Assembly (NCBI GenBank): GCA_002493085.1
Contig: DKXQ01000042.1
Span: 1 to 30,851 of the forward strand
DNA from: Lachnoclostridium sp. UBA7122
Lineage (GTDB): Bacteria > Bacillota > Clostridia > Lachnospirales > Lachnospiraceae
Reading direction: 5' to 3'
DNA length: 30,851 nucleotides
A model generated the notes under the pieces. That model was not told the DNA's origin and did no database searches. It worked only from the letters and a program-made list of their open reading frames with translations. The position numbers and the translations under genes were made by a program. Below, one piece after another: positions 1-7,795 of the stretch; within the stretch, counting starts at the first letter, position 1, and each line of letters begins with the position of its first letter.

Positions 1-147
1 AATCGTTAAGTTGATGACATTGGGGTTCTTAGGGCATGAAAAGTCGGAGATCATTCTCAACAGCTCCGGCTCTCCGACTTTATCATTATCTCCCTCTGCC
101 AAATACTCATGAATGTTGACAAACATAAATTTGTCACTTGTTTCCAT
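1..147 (-). CDS. GNAT-like acetyltransferase, 5' part only (runs off window)
   Basis: Only the first 49 codons are in the window; the frame is open to the left edge. The start METSDKFMFVNIHEYLAEGD and the following PELLRMISDFSCPKNP resemble the N-terminus of GNAT-family acetyltransferases found in Firmicutes conjugative elements, some of which act as toxins that acetylate aminoacyl-tRNA. The ATG (147-145) follows GGGAGAAAGCG and overlaps the last 14 bases of the small gene upstream, an arrangement typical of translationally coupled toxin-antitoxin pairs. The catalytic acetyl-CoA motif would lie outside the window, so the family call is from memory of similar starts. It belongs to the element interrupted at about 1438. 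Confidence 0.5.
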   Translation of the reverse strand, partial: METSDKFMFVNIHEYLAEGDNDKVGEPELLRMISDFSCPKNPNVINLTI

Positions 148-325
148 TCGCTTTCTCCCTTTTCATCCTAAGAAACATTAAATCATCTTTCCCCTTTAAC
201 TGCTTTGCAGCCACAGGAATACGAACCGGACGGTCATTGGCAGACGCTTCAACTGCATCGGCAAACATCTCCACCTGCCGCCTGCCTGATATAACAAAGT
301 TCTTAGTAATGCTTGAAGTTGCCAT
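134..325 (-). CDS. Small antitoxin-like protein upstream of GNAT gene
   Basis: 63-residue protein starting MATSSITKNFVISG. I chose this ATG because AAAGGAGGTG lies five bases upstream; an in-frame ATG ten codons earlier has no such site. The sequence (residues about 8-32, FVISGRRQVEMFADAVEASA, then a basic C-terminus) looks like the small partner proteins that precede GNAT toxins on clostridial mobile elements. DUF1778 ribbon-helix-helix antitoxins play the same role elsewhere, but I cannot show homology to DUF1778 by eye. It overlaps the GNAT start by 14 bases, so the two are presumably co-translated. The gene sits 126 bases downstream of the helicase remnant and belongs to the same interrupted element. 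Confidence 0.6.
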   Translation of the reverse strand: MATSSITKNFVISGRRQVEMFADAVEASANDRPVRIPVAAKQLKGKDDLMFLRMKREKANGNK

Positions 326-451
326 AAAAACACCTCCTTTATCAGTATGGCTCATTTTTCATTGTTTACGCAGTTTTATCAAAATCCGCATACTTCTCTA
401 TTCCTATTTTACGATTTTACTGGCAGTTTTGCAACCAGGTTTTTGTGAATT

Positions 452-1489
452 TTATATGACTGCCTCTTTTCCTTTTGTTTTATCCATTCCAGTGTTCCCC
501 ATACCTGCCACCTGCGCCTTGTACGCTTCCAGTTTTTCTTTCAGCGATGCCTTTACAGGCTTTTCAGTAGTTCCGGCTACCTGCTTTAATTCGTGCGGAC
601 TGCTGTTTTCTGCTATATGATTATGTCCTGCATTTTCCGCTGCCTGTTCCTGCCTCTGGTTATCATGTTCTAAAGCGTCGGCTTCCGGCTGCTCCGCCTT
701 CTGGTCATCATATCCTAAAGTGTCCGTTTTTGGCTGTTCAGGCGTTTCATTCCCAACCCCATTTTCGTCCATGTTGAGCAAGGCATTGAGGGCGGAAAGG
801 CGGTCTAATTTTTCTTTCAATTCCGCTTCCTGCGTAAAAGGTTTTGTCACCTCTGCTTTTGCAATTTCAAGCTGCCGCTCCACATTTTCCAGTTTTACCT
901 TTGCATTGTCAAGCTCTTTTGGCATGGACTCCAGCGCATGGTTAATGCGTGAAATATTCCCGAATGGGTCTGCACCAATTTCAAGGTTATGGGAAAGCTG
1001 CCCTTTCAGGTTCATCACAAATTTGTGATGGAACGAATCAAAAGATACCGTCATTTTAAAACCTGCATATTCGCCTACTGTAACAGGCGCATGGGTGCTT
1101 TTTAATTCCTTGCACATCTCTACCAGTGCTGTCCCTGCTTCTTTTTTATCCGTATAAAGTTTACTTCCTACTTTCATGGAAAACTGCTCTTTATCTGCCG
1201 GAAGGTTTGCCTTTGTGGTCTGAATATCCGCCGCCATGCCGTCCATACGCTCTTTCAGGGCTGCTATCTGCTGTGGGTAATGTTGTGTGATATTATCCTC
1301 AAGACGGTATATCTGGCTGGTATGGTTGGCTTTCATCAACTTTAATTTGGACACCTGTACGTCTAAATCCATCTTTTGTTTAATATAGGGATTTCCAGTG
1401 GCTAAGGCTTTTACCTCCGCATAAGTGAGAGCCGCCTCTGCCTGTGTCAAGTAAGGAACAAAAAAAATATTGAATTTTTTAGACCACAA
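452..1489 (-). pseudogene. 3' remnant of ICE SNF2-like helicase gene, cut by insertion
   Basis: From residue about 18 the frame (EAALTYAEVKALATGNPYIK) matches the C-terminal region of the very large DEAD/SNF2-like helicase proteins of Firmicutes ICEs. The same segment appears as DESVLSYAEIKAVATGNPLI in the helicase at the right end of this window. Full-length members are usually well over 1,000 residues; only the last 330 or so remain, without any helicase motifs. The first 16-17 residues, beginning with a TTG at 1489, do not fit the family and come from the neighbouring element's end, so this is a chance fusion frame. Family homology begins at the GAG codon at 1438-1436. The tail (residues about 235-345) is Gln/Glu-rich and low in complexity. 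Whether the fusion frame is translated is unknown. Confidence 0.75.
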
Positions 1490-1563
1490 GCATCATGTTT
1501 ATGGCCTAAATTTTAAAAACAATGTGATTCTTTTAAATTAAACTGCTTCTTACTTCTTCATAA
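1436..1563. other. Predicted left end (attL) of the serine-recombinase element
   Basis: This stretch lies between the point where helicase homology stops (GAG codon, 1438-1436) and the stop of the nearest recombinase gene (1564). TnpX/TndX-type recombinases exchange strands at a GA dinucleotide, and a GA lies exactly at this boundary (minus-strand reading GCAGAGGCG). The interval is AT-rich and contains one inverted repeat (1478-1510) but no gene. The exact crossover base cannot be fixed without the other end of the element, which is outside the window. Confidence 0.6.
1478..1510 (-). terminator. Hairpin after recombinase operon
   Basis: Read on the minus strand, TTTAGGCCA and TGGTCTAAA form a 9-bp stem with one weak pair and a 15-base loop. 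It is followed by AAATTCAAT and a run of eight T. It lies 53 bases after the stop of the third recombinase and could terminate that operon. It also lies inside the predicted element end, so a recombinase-binding role is an alternative. Confidence 0.4.
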
Positions 1564-3117
1564 TCATTCAAATGGATTCCTGGTTTTCCAGACAATTTCT
1601 ATTGCATCCCTGCCATAGACAAACACCTTATCAACCAGTATCTGTATCTTTTCCTTATCAAAAGTTTCCAGCACTGACAGTTCTGATAATTCTTCCTCTT
1701 GTACTTCTCCTGCCTTGCCAGTTTCCACCATGCCATCCAGTTCCTTTTGTGCTTCTTCTTTTTCCTGTTCCAGTTTCAGAAGTCTTGTTTTTCCTTTTTC
1801 CATTCTTGCCATATACTCCTCTTTTGTAATTTTTCCATCTTTATATTGTCCATAAAGAGTTATTTTAGTGTCTTTCCACTGGGATATTTCCTTTGTATTA
1901 TTTTTCACTGTCCCTTCAAGAACAGATTTTCTGTTTTCCTTCTCTGCTTTTTTACTGGTTGTTTTTGTTCCTGACAATGTATCTGCCATACTTTTTACCT
2001 GGCAAAGTACAGCCTGTTGCAGCTTTCTTTCATTGATATGGACTTTCTGGCAGTCATTTTCCCGTTGTTGTACACAGCTCCTGCAATAGTACCTGCTGTT
2101 TTTACCACTTCGGTATTGCAGGCTTTTCCCACAATATCCACAAAGAAAAAACCAGTTCTTCTTTTTTGTCCCCTGCCTGCCACTGGGGATTTTTCCTGCA
2201 TTTGCCTGGTCAAAAATTTTTTGTGTCACAAGGGCTTCATGATGGTTTTCATATACAATCCATTCTTCCTTTGGCTGTTTCACTGTTTTTTTACCAGTAT
2301 CTAACCCACATTTTGACTGGTTCCACACTAATTTCCCAAGATAAACCTCATTCTGGATTATTTTTCTTACCATAGTACAGTCCCATAATTTAATTTTTGT
2401 ATGGTTATAAACACAGGGAAAATTGTCCCCTATTGATTTGTGGTACTGATACCTTGTCGGGATTTCCATTTCATTCAGGCATCTTGCAATTTCTGAAACC
2501 TTTCTTCCATCTGCCGCCATCTGGAAGATTTTCTGCACTACCCATGCTACCTCCCCATCTGCCAGCAGTTTATGGTTATCTTCTGGATCTTTCCTGTAGC
2601 CATAGGGAGCAAACGAAGCAATAAATTCCCCATTCCTTACCCTGGTATGTTTTGCAGTACGGACTTTTTTTGACAGGTCCCTGCTGTACATGCTGTATAC
2701 CAGATTTTTCAGTGCCATTCCCATTCCACCTGTTGCACCAGCCTGGTCTTCACTGTCATAACTATCATTCACTGAGATAAATCTTATCTGCATAACAGGG
2801 AAGATAAATTCCAGGTATCTCCCTACTTCCAGATAATCCCTCCCAAAACGGGAAAAATCTTTTACCACCACGGCATTGATTTTTCCTGCTTTAGCTGCTT
2901 CCAACATTGCCTTTAACCCTGGTCTCTCAAAACCAGTACCAGAGTACCCGTCATCACAAAATTCAGAAATGCTGTATGGCTGTCCCTGCATCATGTTTTC
3001 TATATGGTTTTTGACTAACAGCCTCTGTGCTGAAATACTGTTGCTTTCAGTTCCTCTCTCCTTATTTCTATCCTCTTTTGATATCCTGAGATAGATTGCA
3101 AATACTGTCTTATCCAT
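1564..3117 (-). CDS. Large serine recombinase (third of three)
   Basis: 517-residue site-specific recombinase of the TnpX/TndX type. Resolvase catalytic domain at residues about 4-155 with YLRIS (nucleophile S13), DDGYSGTGFERP and VVVKDFSRFGRDYLE; recombinase domain about 165-285; zinc ribbon with CGYCGK and YYCRSC; then a Lys/Glu-rich coiled-coil C-terminus. All catalytic-core landmarks are present, so it looks functional. I start at MDKTVF because AGGGG lies seven bases upstream; an earlier in-frame ATG would lengthen the overlap with the upstream gene. The ATG overlaps the previous recombinase stop by eight bases (ATGGATAA), so translation is coupled. It is the gene nearest the predicted element end, as expected for an integration/excision module. 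Which of the three recombinases does the integration cannot be told. Confidence 0.93.
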   Translation of the reverse strand: MDKTVFAIYLRISKEDRNKERGTESNSISAQRLLVKNHIENMMQGQPYSISEFCDDGYSGTGFERPGLKAMLEAAKAGKINAVVVKDFSRFGRDYLEVGRYLEFIFPVMQIRFISVNDSYDSEDQAGATGGMGMALKNLVYSMYSRDLSKKVRTAKHTRVRNGEFIASFAPYGYRKDPEDNHKLLADGEVAWVVQKIFQMAADGRKVSEIARCLNEMEIPTRYQYHKSIGDNFPCVYNHTKIKLWDCTMVRKIIQNEVYLGKLVWNQSKCGLDTGKKTVKQPKEEWIVYENHHEALVTQKIFDQANAGKIPSGRQGTKKKNWFFLCGYCGKSLQYRSGKNSRYYCRSCVQQRENDCQKVHINERKLQQAVLCQVKSMADTLSGTKTTSKKAEKENRKSVLEGTVKNNTKEISQWKDTKITLYGQYKDGKITKEEYMARMEKGKTRLLKLEQEKEEAQKELDGMVETGKAGEVQEEELSELSVLETFDKEKIQILVDKVFVYGRDAIEIVWKTRNPFE

Positions 3118-4798
3118 TAGAAATCCCCTGCCTTTCTGCACCTAAAACCAGCAGTTCCTCCAGCATATCATCATAAACCAGATGGATTTCCAGGGCTTTC
3201 TTTTCATGGACTACCACCTTTTCCACAAAAGCTTCCACCATTTCCTTTGTAAGTTTCCGTTTTTTCAGATATTTTTCTACCACCGTTTTCCAGTCTGTAT
3301 CAATGTGGTAGGTCTTGGAATAAGATGCCTGTGCCTGTAACATTTCTTCCAGCCTGTCTGACAGTCTTTTTATTTTCTTTGCATAAGTATCACTGATTTC
3401 CACATATTGTTCCCCGTCAATCAGATGGTCTTTATAATCCTCAAAAATGCCAGCTTTTGTTTCTGTTGCCTTTTGCAGTTCCTGCCTTATCCTGTCTGCT
3501 TCCTTCCCATATAGATTATATCTTTGCTGGCTTTCTGCCCTTGCATTCATTTTCTTTACCATATCTTCTGTGTGGATACATAATTCCATATGGTTATGGA
3601 TAGCATGGAACACAGCTTTCTCCACTTCACAGGCAAATATTTTATGGTTTGTGCAGCCAATGGAATTTCTATTAAGGTAAGTACTGCACCGGTACACTTT
3701 TTTTTGGCTGCCATCTTTTAAATATTCCACACGAAACCCCATAGTTTTTCCACAGTCAGCACACACAATTTTTCTTCCAAAAAGATTATACTGTGCATGG
3801 TCATGGACACAGGATGCATGGAAACTGGCTGCCTTTTCTTCCAGAATTTTCTGTACTTTATCAAAATCTTCCCTGTTTACAAGTGCCTTATGGGTATTTT
3901 CTACCACTACCCATTCTTCTTTTGGCGTTCTCACCTTTTTTCCATGGACTGTTTTTGATTTATTCCAGACACTTGCACCTGTATAGGCAGGGTTTTCCAG
4001 GATGCCACGCACTGTCTGGGTATTCCACCCTGTATAAAATCCCTCTGGAATGCCAGACCCTGATTTTAAATATTTATATGCCCGTGGATTAACCGTTTTT
4101 TCAGAAAGGTATCTGGCTATCTTATTCATTTTATCACCTTGTAAAAACATATGGAATATTTCCTGTACGGTATCTTTCACTGCTTCATCAGGAGCAAGAT
4201 GTTTGTCTGCCCTGTAATATCCATATGGTACAGAACCCGTGGAATACTCACCCTTTTTTTGCATGGTTTCCTTTGCTGTCTTTACCTTTTTAGACAAATC
4301 CTTTGCATACATCTCATTTATCATATTCTTTAATGGCATCAGCAGCTCTTCCCCGGATTTATTGGAATCATACCCATCGGTAACTGCCAGAAACCTGACA
4401 TTAAAAAACGGAAATACCCTTTCTATATAATTGCCAGTTTCTATATAATTCCTGCCAAACCTTGATAAGTCCTTTACAATAATACAATTAATTACACCAT
4501 TTCTCATATCCTGTATCATTTCCTCAAACCCTGGTCTTTCAAAATTTGTCCCGGAATAAGAAATATCAAAGTATTCTTTTACTGCCACCATATCATCCTG
4601 TCCTGCTACAAACCTGCGTAATAAATCCATCTGCGTTTCTATGGTTGCCCTTTCCCTGTTTGCTTCCGATTCTTCGGAAAGTCTTGCATATAACCCAGCC
4701 TGGTAACATATTTTCTGTCCTAAAGAGGAAGTTACAGAAGGCTTTTGTTCCATACTGGCAGCAGGATTCCATTTTGTTTTCCTTGATTTTCTTGCCAT
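3110..4798 (-). CDS. Large serine recombinase (second of three)
   Basis: 562-residue recombinase. An unusual 34-residue N-terminal extension (MARKSRKTKWNPAAS..., basic) precedes the catalytic domain. That domain has LYARLS (S41), FDISYSGTNFERPGFEEM and IIVKDLSRFGRNYIETG. The recombinase domain follows, then a zinc ribbon (CADCGK, later CSTYLNRNSIGC) and a long C-terminal coiled coil. GGAGGAGG lies nine bases before the ATG, which is one base after the stop of the gene before it (TGA-T-ATG), so the three recombinases form one tightly packed operon. The DxSYSG motif reads DISYSG rather than DDGYSG of its neighbours, suggesting divergence of role but not loss of the active site. Confidence 0.93.
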   Translation of the reverse strand: MARKSRKTKWNPAASMEQKPSVTSSLGQKICYQAGLYARLSEESEANRERATIETQMDLLRRFVAGQDDMVAVKEYFDISYSGTNFERPGFEEMIQDMRNGVINCIIVKDLSRFGRNYIETGNYIERVFPFFNVRFLAVTDGYDSNKSGEELLMPLKNMINEMYAKDLSKKVKTAKETMQKKGEYSTGSVPYGYYRADKHLAPDEAVKDTVQEIFHMFLQGDKMNKIARYLSEKTVNPRAYKYLKSGSGIPEGFYTGWNTQTVRGILENPAYTGASVWNKSKTVHGKKVRTPKEEWVVVENTHKALVNREDFDKVQKILEEKAASFHASCVHDHAQYNLFGRKIVCADCGKTMGFRVEYLKDGSQKKVYRCSTYLNRNSIGCTNHKIFACEVEKAVFHAIHNHMELCIHTEDMVKKMNARAESQQRYNLYGKEADRIRQELQKATETKAGIFEDYKDHLIDGEQYVEISDTYAKKIKRLSDRLEEMLQAQASYSKTYHIDTDWKTVVEKYLKKRKLTKEMVEAFVEKVVVHEKKALEIHLVYDDMLEELLVLGAERQGISNG

Positions 4799-4799
4799 A

Positions 4800-6491
4800 T
4801 CACACTGCCTCCTCCTGTTCCAGATGTATCCTTCCATCCCTGTCATATCCAGCCTCATAACCTGCCTGTTTTAAGTTGTCCAGAATTTTCTGGTAGCAGT
4901 CACTAAAACTGAACACAACTTCTATTTCTTTTTTATCTATTACCAGTACCTGTTCTACCAGTTCCACAGCCACATTCCTTGTCAGGTGTTCCACCTCCTG
5001 GTGTTGGGCAAAATAATCCAGCCACTGGTATTTATCTGTATTGGAATCCAGTATTTCCTGGATTTCTTTTTTCATTTTCCTTACCGCATCTTCTGCCAGA
5101 TTACGCTTTTTTGTATATGCCTCATGCAGCTCCATATAATCTTCTTTTGAAACAATCCCGTCTTTCCTGTCTTCATAAAGCAGGTTGCGGAGTTCTTTCA
5201 AACGCTGGATTTCTTCTTCTTTCTGCCCAATACGTTTTTCCAGTTCCCTGATATCCAGTTCCTGGAATGGAACAGAAGAAATTTTGTCTATAATACGCTG
5301 TAAATCAAGGAGATTACGGATATGCACCTGCAACAGCTGCAATACCGTTTCTTCCAGTTTCCCTACGGGAATCCTGTGGCTGCTGCACTCTTTGGTTTCC
5401 TTGTTATGGGAACATACATAATAATAATACTTTTTCCCTCCAGAATAACTGCTTTTTTTAACCATAGCAGAACCACAGCCAGCACACAGGACAATCCCTG
5501 CCAGCGGGGATACTTCTTCCTGGCCAGGGGATATCCTGGTATCCAGCCCAAGAAGTTTCTGCACAAGAATAAAATCCCTGTCAGAAACAACCGCCTCATG
5601 GTTTTTGGGAATCCTTACCCATTCACTTTCTGGCTTTACTACGGTCTTTTTTACTTTATGGTTTGGCGTTGTCTGCTTTCCCTGTACTAAAGTTCCAATA
5701 TAAACTTCATTTTCCAGGATTCTTTTCACTGTGACCGAACTCCATAACGCCTTTTCTTTTACTTTAAAACTGGTCTGGTAATGGCTGCCCTGGGCATTTT
5801 TATATTCCATCGGGGAAAGGATACCCTGGGCATTTAACTTTGCTGCAATGGCATCATTACTAAACCCATGCAGTTTGAAACGGAAAATATCTTTCACAAC
5901 GCCAGCTGCAAATGGATCGGTTACAATCTTGTTTTTATTACATGCATCTTTCTTATATCCATAGGGTACAAACGCACCTGTAAATTCCCCTTTTCTTCTT
6001 TTTACTTCCAGATGGCTTCTTATTTTTATGGAAATATCCCTGCAATATGCATCATTCATCAGGTTTTTAAAAGGAAGCATGATTTCATCGGATGGGTCTT
6101 TCCTGTCCAGGCTGTCATAATGATCATTAATTGAAATAAAACGTACTCCCAATGCTGGGAACAGACGCTCCAGATATCTGCCAGAATCAATATATTCCCT
6201 TCCAAAACGGGAAAGGTCTTTCACTACGATACAGTCCACAATGCCTTTTTTAATATCCTCCATCATAAGCTGGAACGAAGGACGTTCAAAATTAGAACCG
6301 CTATAACCGTCATCTACCCTCTCGGATACCACAACAATATCTTCTTTGCCACGGAGAAAATCCCGGATCAGGCTCTTTTGGTTTGAAATGCTGTTACTTT
6401 CTGCTTTTACAGCGTCAGAAACATCACCATCTTCTTTTGATAACCTTACATAGATGGCAGCATGATAGATTTTTTTGATCTTGTTATCCAT
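4800..6491 (-). CDS. Large serine recombinase (first of three)
   Basis: 563-residue recombinase opening the operon. Catalytic domain: IYVRLS (S18), RVDDGYSGSNFERPSFQLM, CIVVKDLSRFGREYIDSGRY. Recombinase domain about residues 175-305, zinc ribbon CAGCGS...YVCSHNKETKECSSH (about 330-370), and a coiled coil about 400-490. The start is set by AAAGGAGTGGTATTATG. It shares the overall design of TndX/TnpX proteins of Tn5397 and Tn4451-type elements. The three proteins differ too much from each other to be recent duplications; each has its own intact active site. About 180 bases upstream hold no gene and are the likely promoter region. Confidence 0.93.
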   Translation of the reverse strand: MDNKIKKIYHAAIYVRLSKEDGDVSDAVKAESNSISNQKSLIRDFLRGKEDIVVVSERVDDGYSGSNFERPSFQLMMEDIKKGIVDCIVVKDLSRFGREYIDSGRYLERLFPALGVRFISINDHYDSLDRKDPSDEIMLPFKNLMNDAYCRDISIKIRSHLEVKRRKGEFTGAFVPYGYKKDACNKNKIVTDPFAAGVVKDIFRFKLHGFSNDAIAAKLNAQGILSPMEYKNAQGSHYQTSFKVKEKALWSSVTVKRILENEVYIGTLVQGKQTTPNHKVKKTVVKPESEWVRIPKNHEAVVSDRDFILVQKLLGLDTRISPGQEEVSPLAGIVLCAGCGSAMVKKSSYSGGKKYYYYVCSHNKETKECSSHRIPVGKLEETVLQLLQVHIRNLLDLQRIIDKISSVPFQELDIRELEKRIGQKEEEIQRLKELRNLLYEDRKDGIVSKEDYMELHEAYTKKRNLAEDAVRKMKKEIQEILDSNTDKYQWLDYFAQHQEVEHLTRNVAVELVEQVLVIDKKEIEVVFSFSDCYQKILDNLKQAGYEAGYDRDGRIHLEQEEAV

Positions 6492-6671
6492 AATACCACT
6501 CCTTTTGGTTTTCTAAGTTACCAGAAAACCCAGAAAGGGTGCTAACATAGTCCCAAGTTAGAAATATGAAATTTAGTCCTGAAATAATTTTAGCACACCT
6601 TGCCGGTTTTTTCCATCCTTTTTTTCTTTTTTATTTCCTTTTTGATATTGTTCTGGTTTTTATGTTACTGG
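6492..6671 (-). promoter_or_regulatory. Leader/promoter region of recombinase operon
   Basis: A gene-free 180-base gap ahead of the first recombinase. The minus strand contains CTAAC...GTTAG flanking TTGGGACTAT, a small dyad that could be an operator, and TATGTT as a poor -10. A T-rich block on the plus strand near 6608-6650 lies just beyond the stop of the preceding small gene. No convincing -35 is visible, so the promoter position is not settled. Confidence 0.3.
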
Positions 6672-6920
6672 TTATACAGAAAAAAGCAGGTTCTCAAATG
6701 CATCGTCAAAGGATATGCCTCCCTCTGTGAACCGTACTTTTACCTTAATGCCATCCACACATACCATATAGGGGTTTCCGGTTTTTTTGATATACTGCCT
6801 TTTTCTTTCCGCAAGAGGCAGTTCTTTATTAATTCTTATCTTGCTGATATCCACCAGGCTCTCCCATGTAGTATCTTCCAGACTGGCTTCCAGCATTTTC
6901 CTGTGTTCCTCTGCCGTCAT
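6672..6920 (-). CDS. Small DUF6870-like protein of recombinase module
   Basis: 82 residues. The start MTAEEHRKML is fixed by AAGGAGGTAGTGCAGATG. The middle (LVDISKIRINKELPLAERKRQYIKKTGNPY then VKVRFTEGG, residues about 21-70) matches my memory of the DUF6870 family: small proteins with a DI.....I....P...R...Y......NPY signature, often encoded beside clostridial transposon recombinases. Function is unknown. Its position between the mazF-like toxin and the recombinase operon suggests an accessory role in the integration module. The name rests on pattern memory only. Confidence 0.6.
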   Translation of the reverse strand: MTAEEHRKMLEASLEDTTWESLVDISKIRINKELPLAERKRQYIKKTGNPYMVCVDGIKVKVRFTEGGISFDDAFENLLFSV

Positions 6921-6941
6921 CTGCACTACCTCCTTAAAATA

Positions 6942-6965
6942 AAACTGCCAGATATCTGGCAGTTT
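6942..6965 (-). terminator. 24-bp perfect palindrome between mazF and DUF6870 gene
   Basis: Each arm is AAACTGCCAGAT, perfectly self-complementary across the centre at 6953/6954. On the minus strand it ends in GTTTTATTTT just before the AAGGAGG of the small gene. It could be an intrinsic terminator/attenuator after mazF or an operator. A second small hairpin, GCCAGG-N6-CCTGGC, sits next to it at 6972-6989. Confidence 0.55.
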
Positions 6966-7007
6966 ATGTATGCCAGGCATTTCCCTGGCTTCTTATCTAT
7001 GATATTT

Positions 7008-7379
7008 TTAATTGTATCTGTCAAATACACCAACCTGGACTTGTACTGCCTCTGTAATCCTGAAAAGCGTTTCTGTATCCACCCTTCCGATATATTCTAT
7101 GATATGTCCCGCATCCAGTGCTGTTACCTGTTCACACAATGCAATGCTGTCCTTTATAAGCCCCTGGCTTCTGCGTGCTGGCACGAATACATGGATAGGA
7201 AGATTCTGCTTTTTAGAAATTCTGGAAGACAATGGAACGATGGTAATCACCGTGCTGTGCCTGTTTGCTTTATTATTACTGACTACTACAACTGGACGGA
7301 TACCTCCCTGCATACTTCCCTGGTATTTAACACCTAAATCAGCATACAGAATATCCCCACGCTTGATTTCTATTCCCAT
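7008..7379 (-). CDS. mazF: MazF/PemK-type mRNA interferase toxin
   Basis: 123 residues with the family's usual length and fold signature: RGDILYADLG at residues 7-16, GSMQGGIRPVVVVSNN about 21-36 (the Arg is the conserved catalytic arginine), TVITIVPLSSR about 43-53, and a C-terminal ALCEQVTALD and GRVDTETLFRITEAV. MazF proteins are sequence-specific ribonucleases. Start ATG has AAGGAG seven bases upstream and overlaps the end of the preceding gene by ten bases (ATGGGAATAG), so it is co-translated with it. No ribbon-helix-helix or AbrB-type MazE antitoxin precedes it; the upstream position is taken by a resolvase-like protein instead. It may help stabilise the element. Confidence 0.9.
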   Translation of the reverse strand: MGIEIKRGDILYADLGVKYQGSMQGGIRPVVVVSNNKANRHSTVITIVPLSSRISKKQNLPIHVFVPARRSQGLIKDSIALCEQVTALDAGHIIEYIGRVDTETLFRITEAVQVQVGVFDRYN

Positions 7380-7795
7380 GTAGCATCTCCTTTCCTTGGT
7401 TTCCTTTGTCCTGTCATTTCCAGACCATTAGAAGAATAAAACTGCATAGTATTAAGTTCAAAGAAAATAATGCCAATATTTGCAGCATCCATCAAAAATT
7501 CCATTAAATCCGCTTTATCTCCTGTAATTTCTTCCATTGCCTTTACAACTACTACTTCATAACGCCCTGTCAAAAGACAGGTAATCAACTCATTGACTAC
7601 ATCCCTGTCAATGCTTCTGTCTGGTCCTTTGCTTACTACTGTTTCCATTGATAAATCCAGTCCTGCAAGCTGGCAGACCAGACGACAATTTTCTGCAATT
7701 TTATTAATATTGGCTCTTGCTTTATTTGAGTTCAGGAATAAAAGTGCCGAACAGCCTGTTCTATAGTTTCCTGCCTGCATATAGTTTCTTTCCAT
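7370..7795 (-). CDS. Degenerate resolvase-fold protein coupled to mazF
   Basis: 141 residues, starting at MERNYMQAG with GGAGG five bases upstream. It reads like a serine-recombinase catalytic domain without its chemistry. The first strand ALLFLNSNKARANI replaces AxYxRVSxxxQ, so the nucleophile region is lost. GPDRSIDRDVVNELITCL stands for the SGxxxxRPxxxxLL segment, YEVVVVKAMEEITGDKADL for the VVVKxxSRxxRDxxxL segment (the SR pair is gone), and IIFFELNTM for the following strand. No DNA-binding domain follows. The gene overlaps mazF by ten bases in the position usually held by an antitoxin. Possible roles are a neutralising partner for MazF, a regulator of the recombinases, or a decaying resolvase. 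The fold call is inferred from residue spacing. Confidence 0.6.
   Translation of the reverse strand: MERNYMQAGNYRTGCSALLFLNSNKARANINKIAENCRLVCQLAGLDLSMETVVSKGPDRSIDRDVVNELITCLLTGRYEVVVVKAMEEITGDKADLMEFLMDAANIGIIFFELNTMQFYSSNGLEMTGQRKPRKGDATWE

Noticed and set aside
6600..7337. Long plus-strand open frame (245 codons) opposite mazF and the DUF6870 gene
   Set aside because: It is antisense to two genes with clear family motifs and good ribosome sites, has a Cys/Phe/Tyr-rich composition typical of shadow frames, and no ribosome site of its own.
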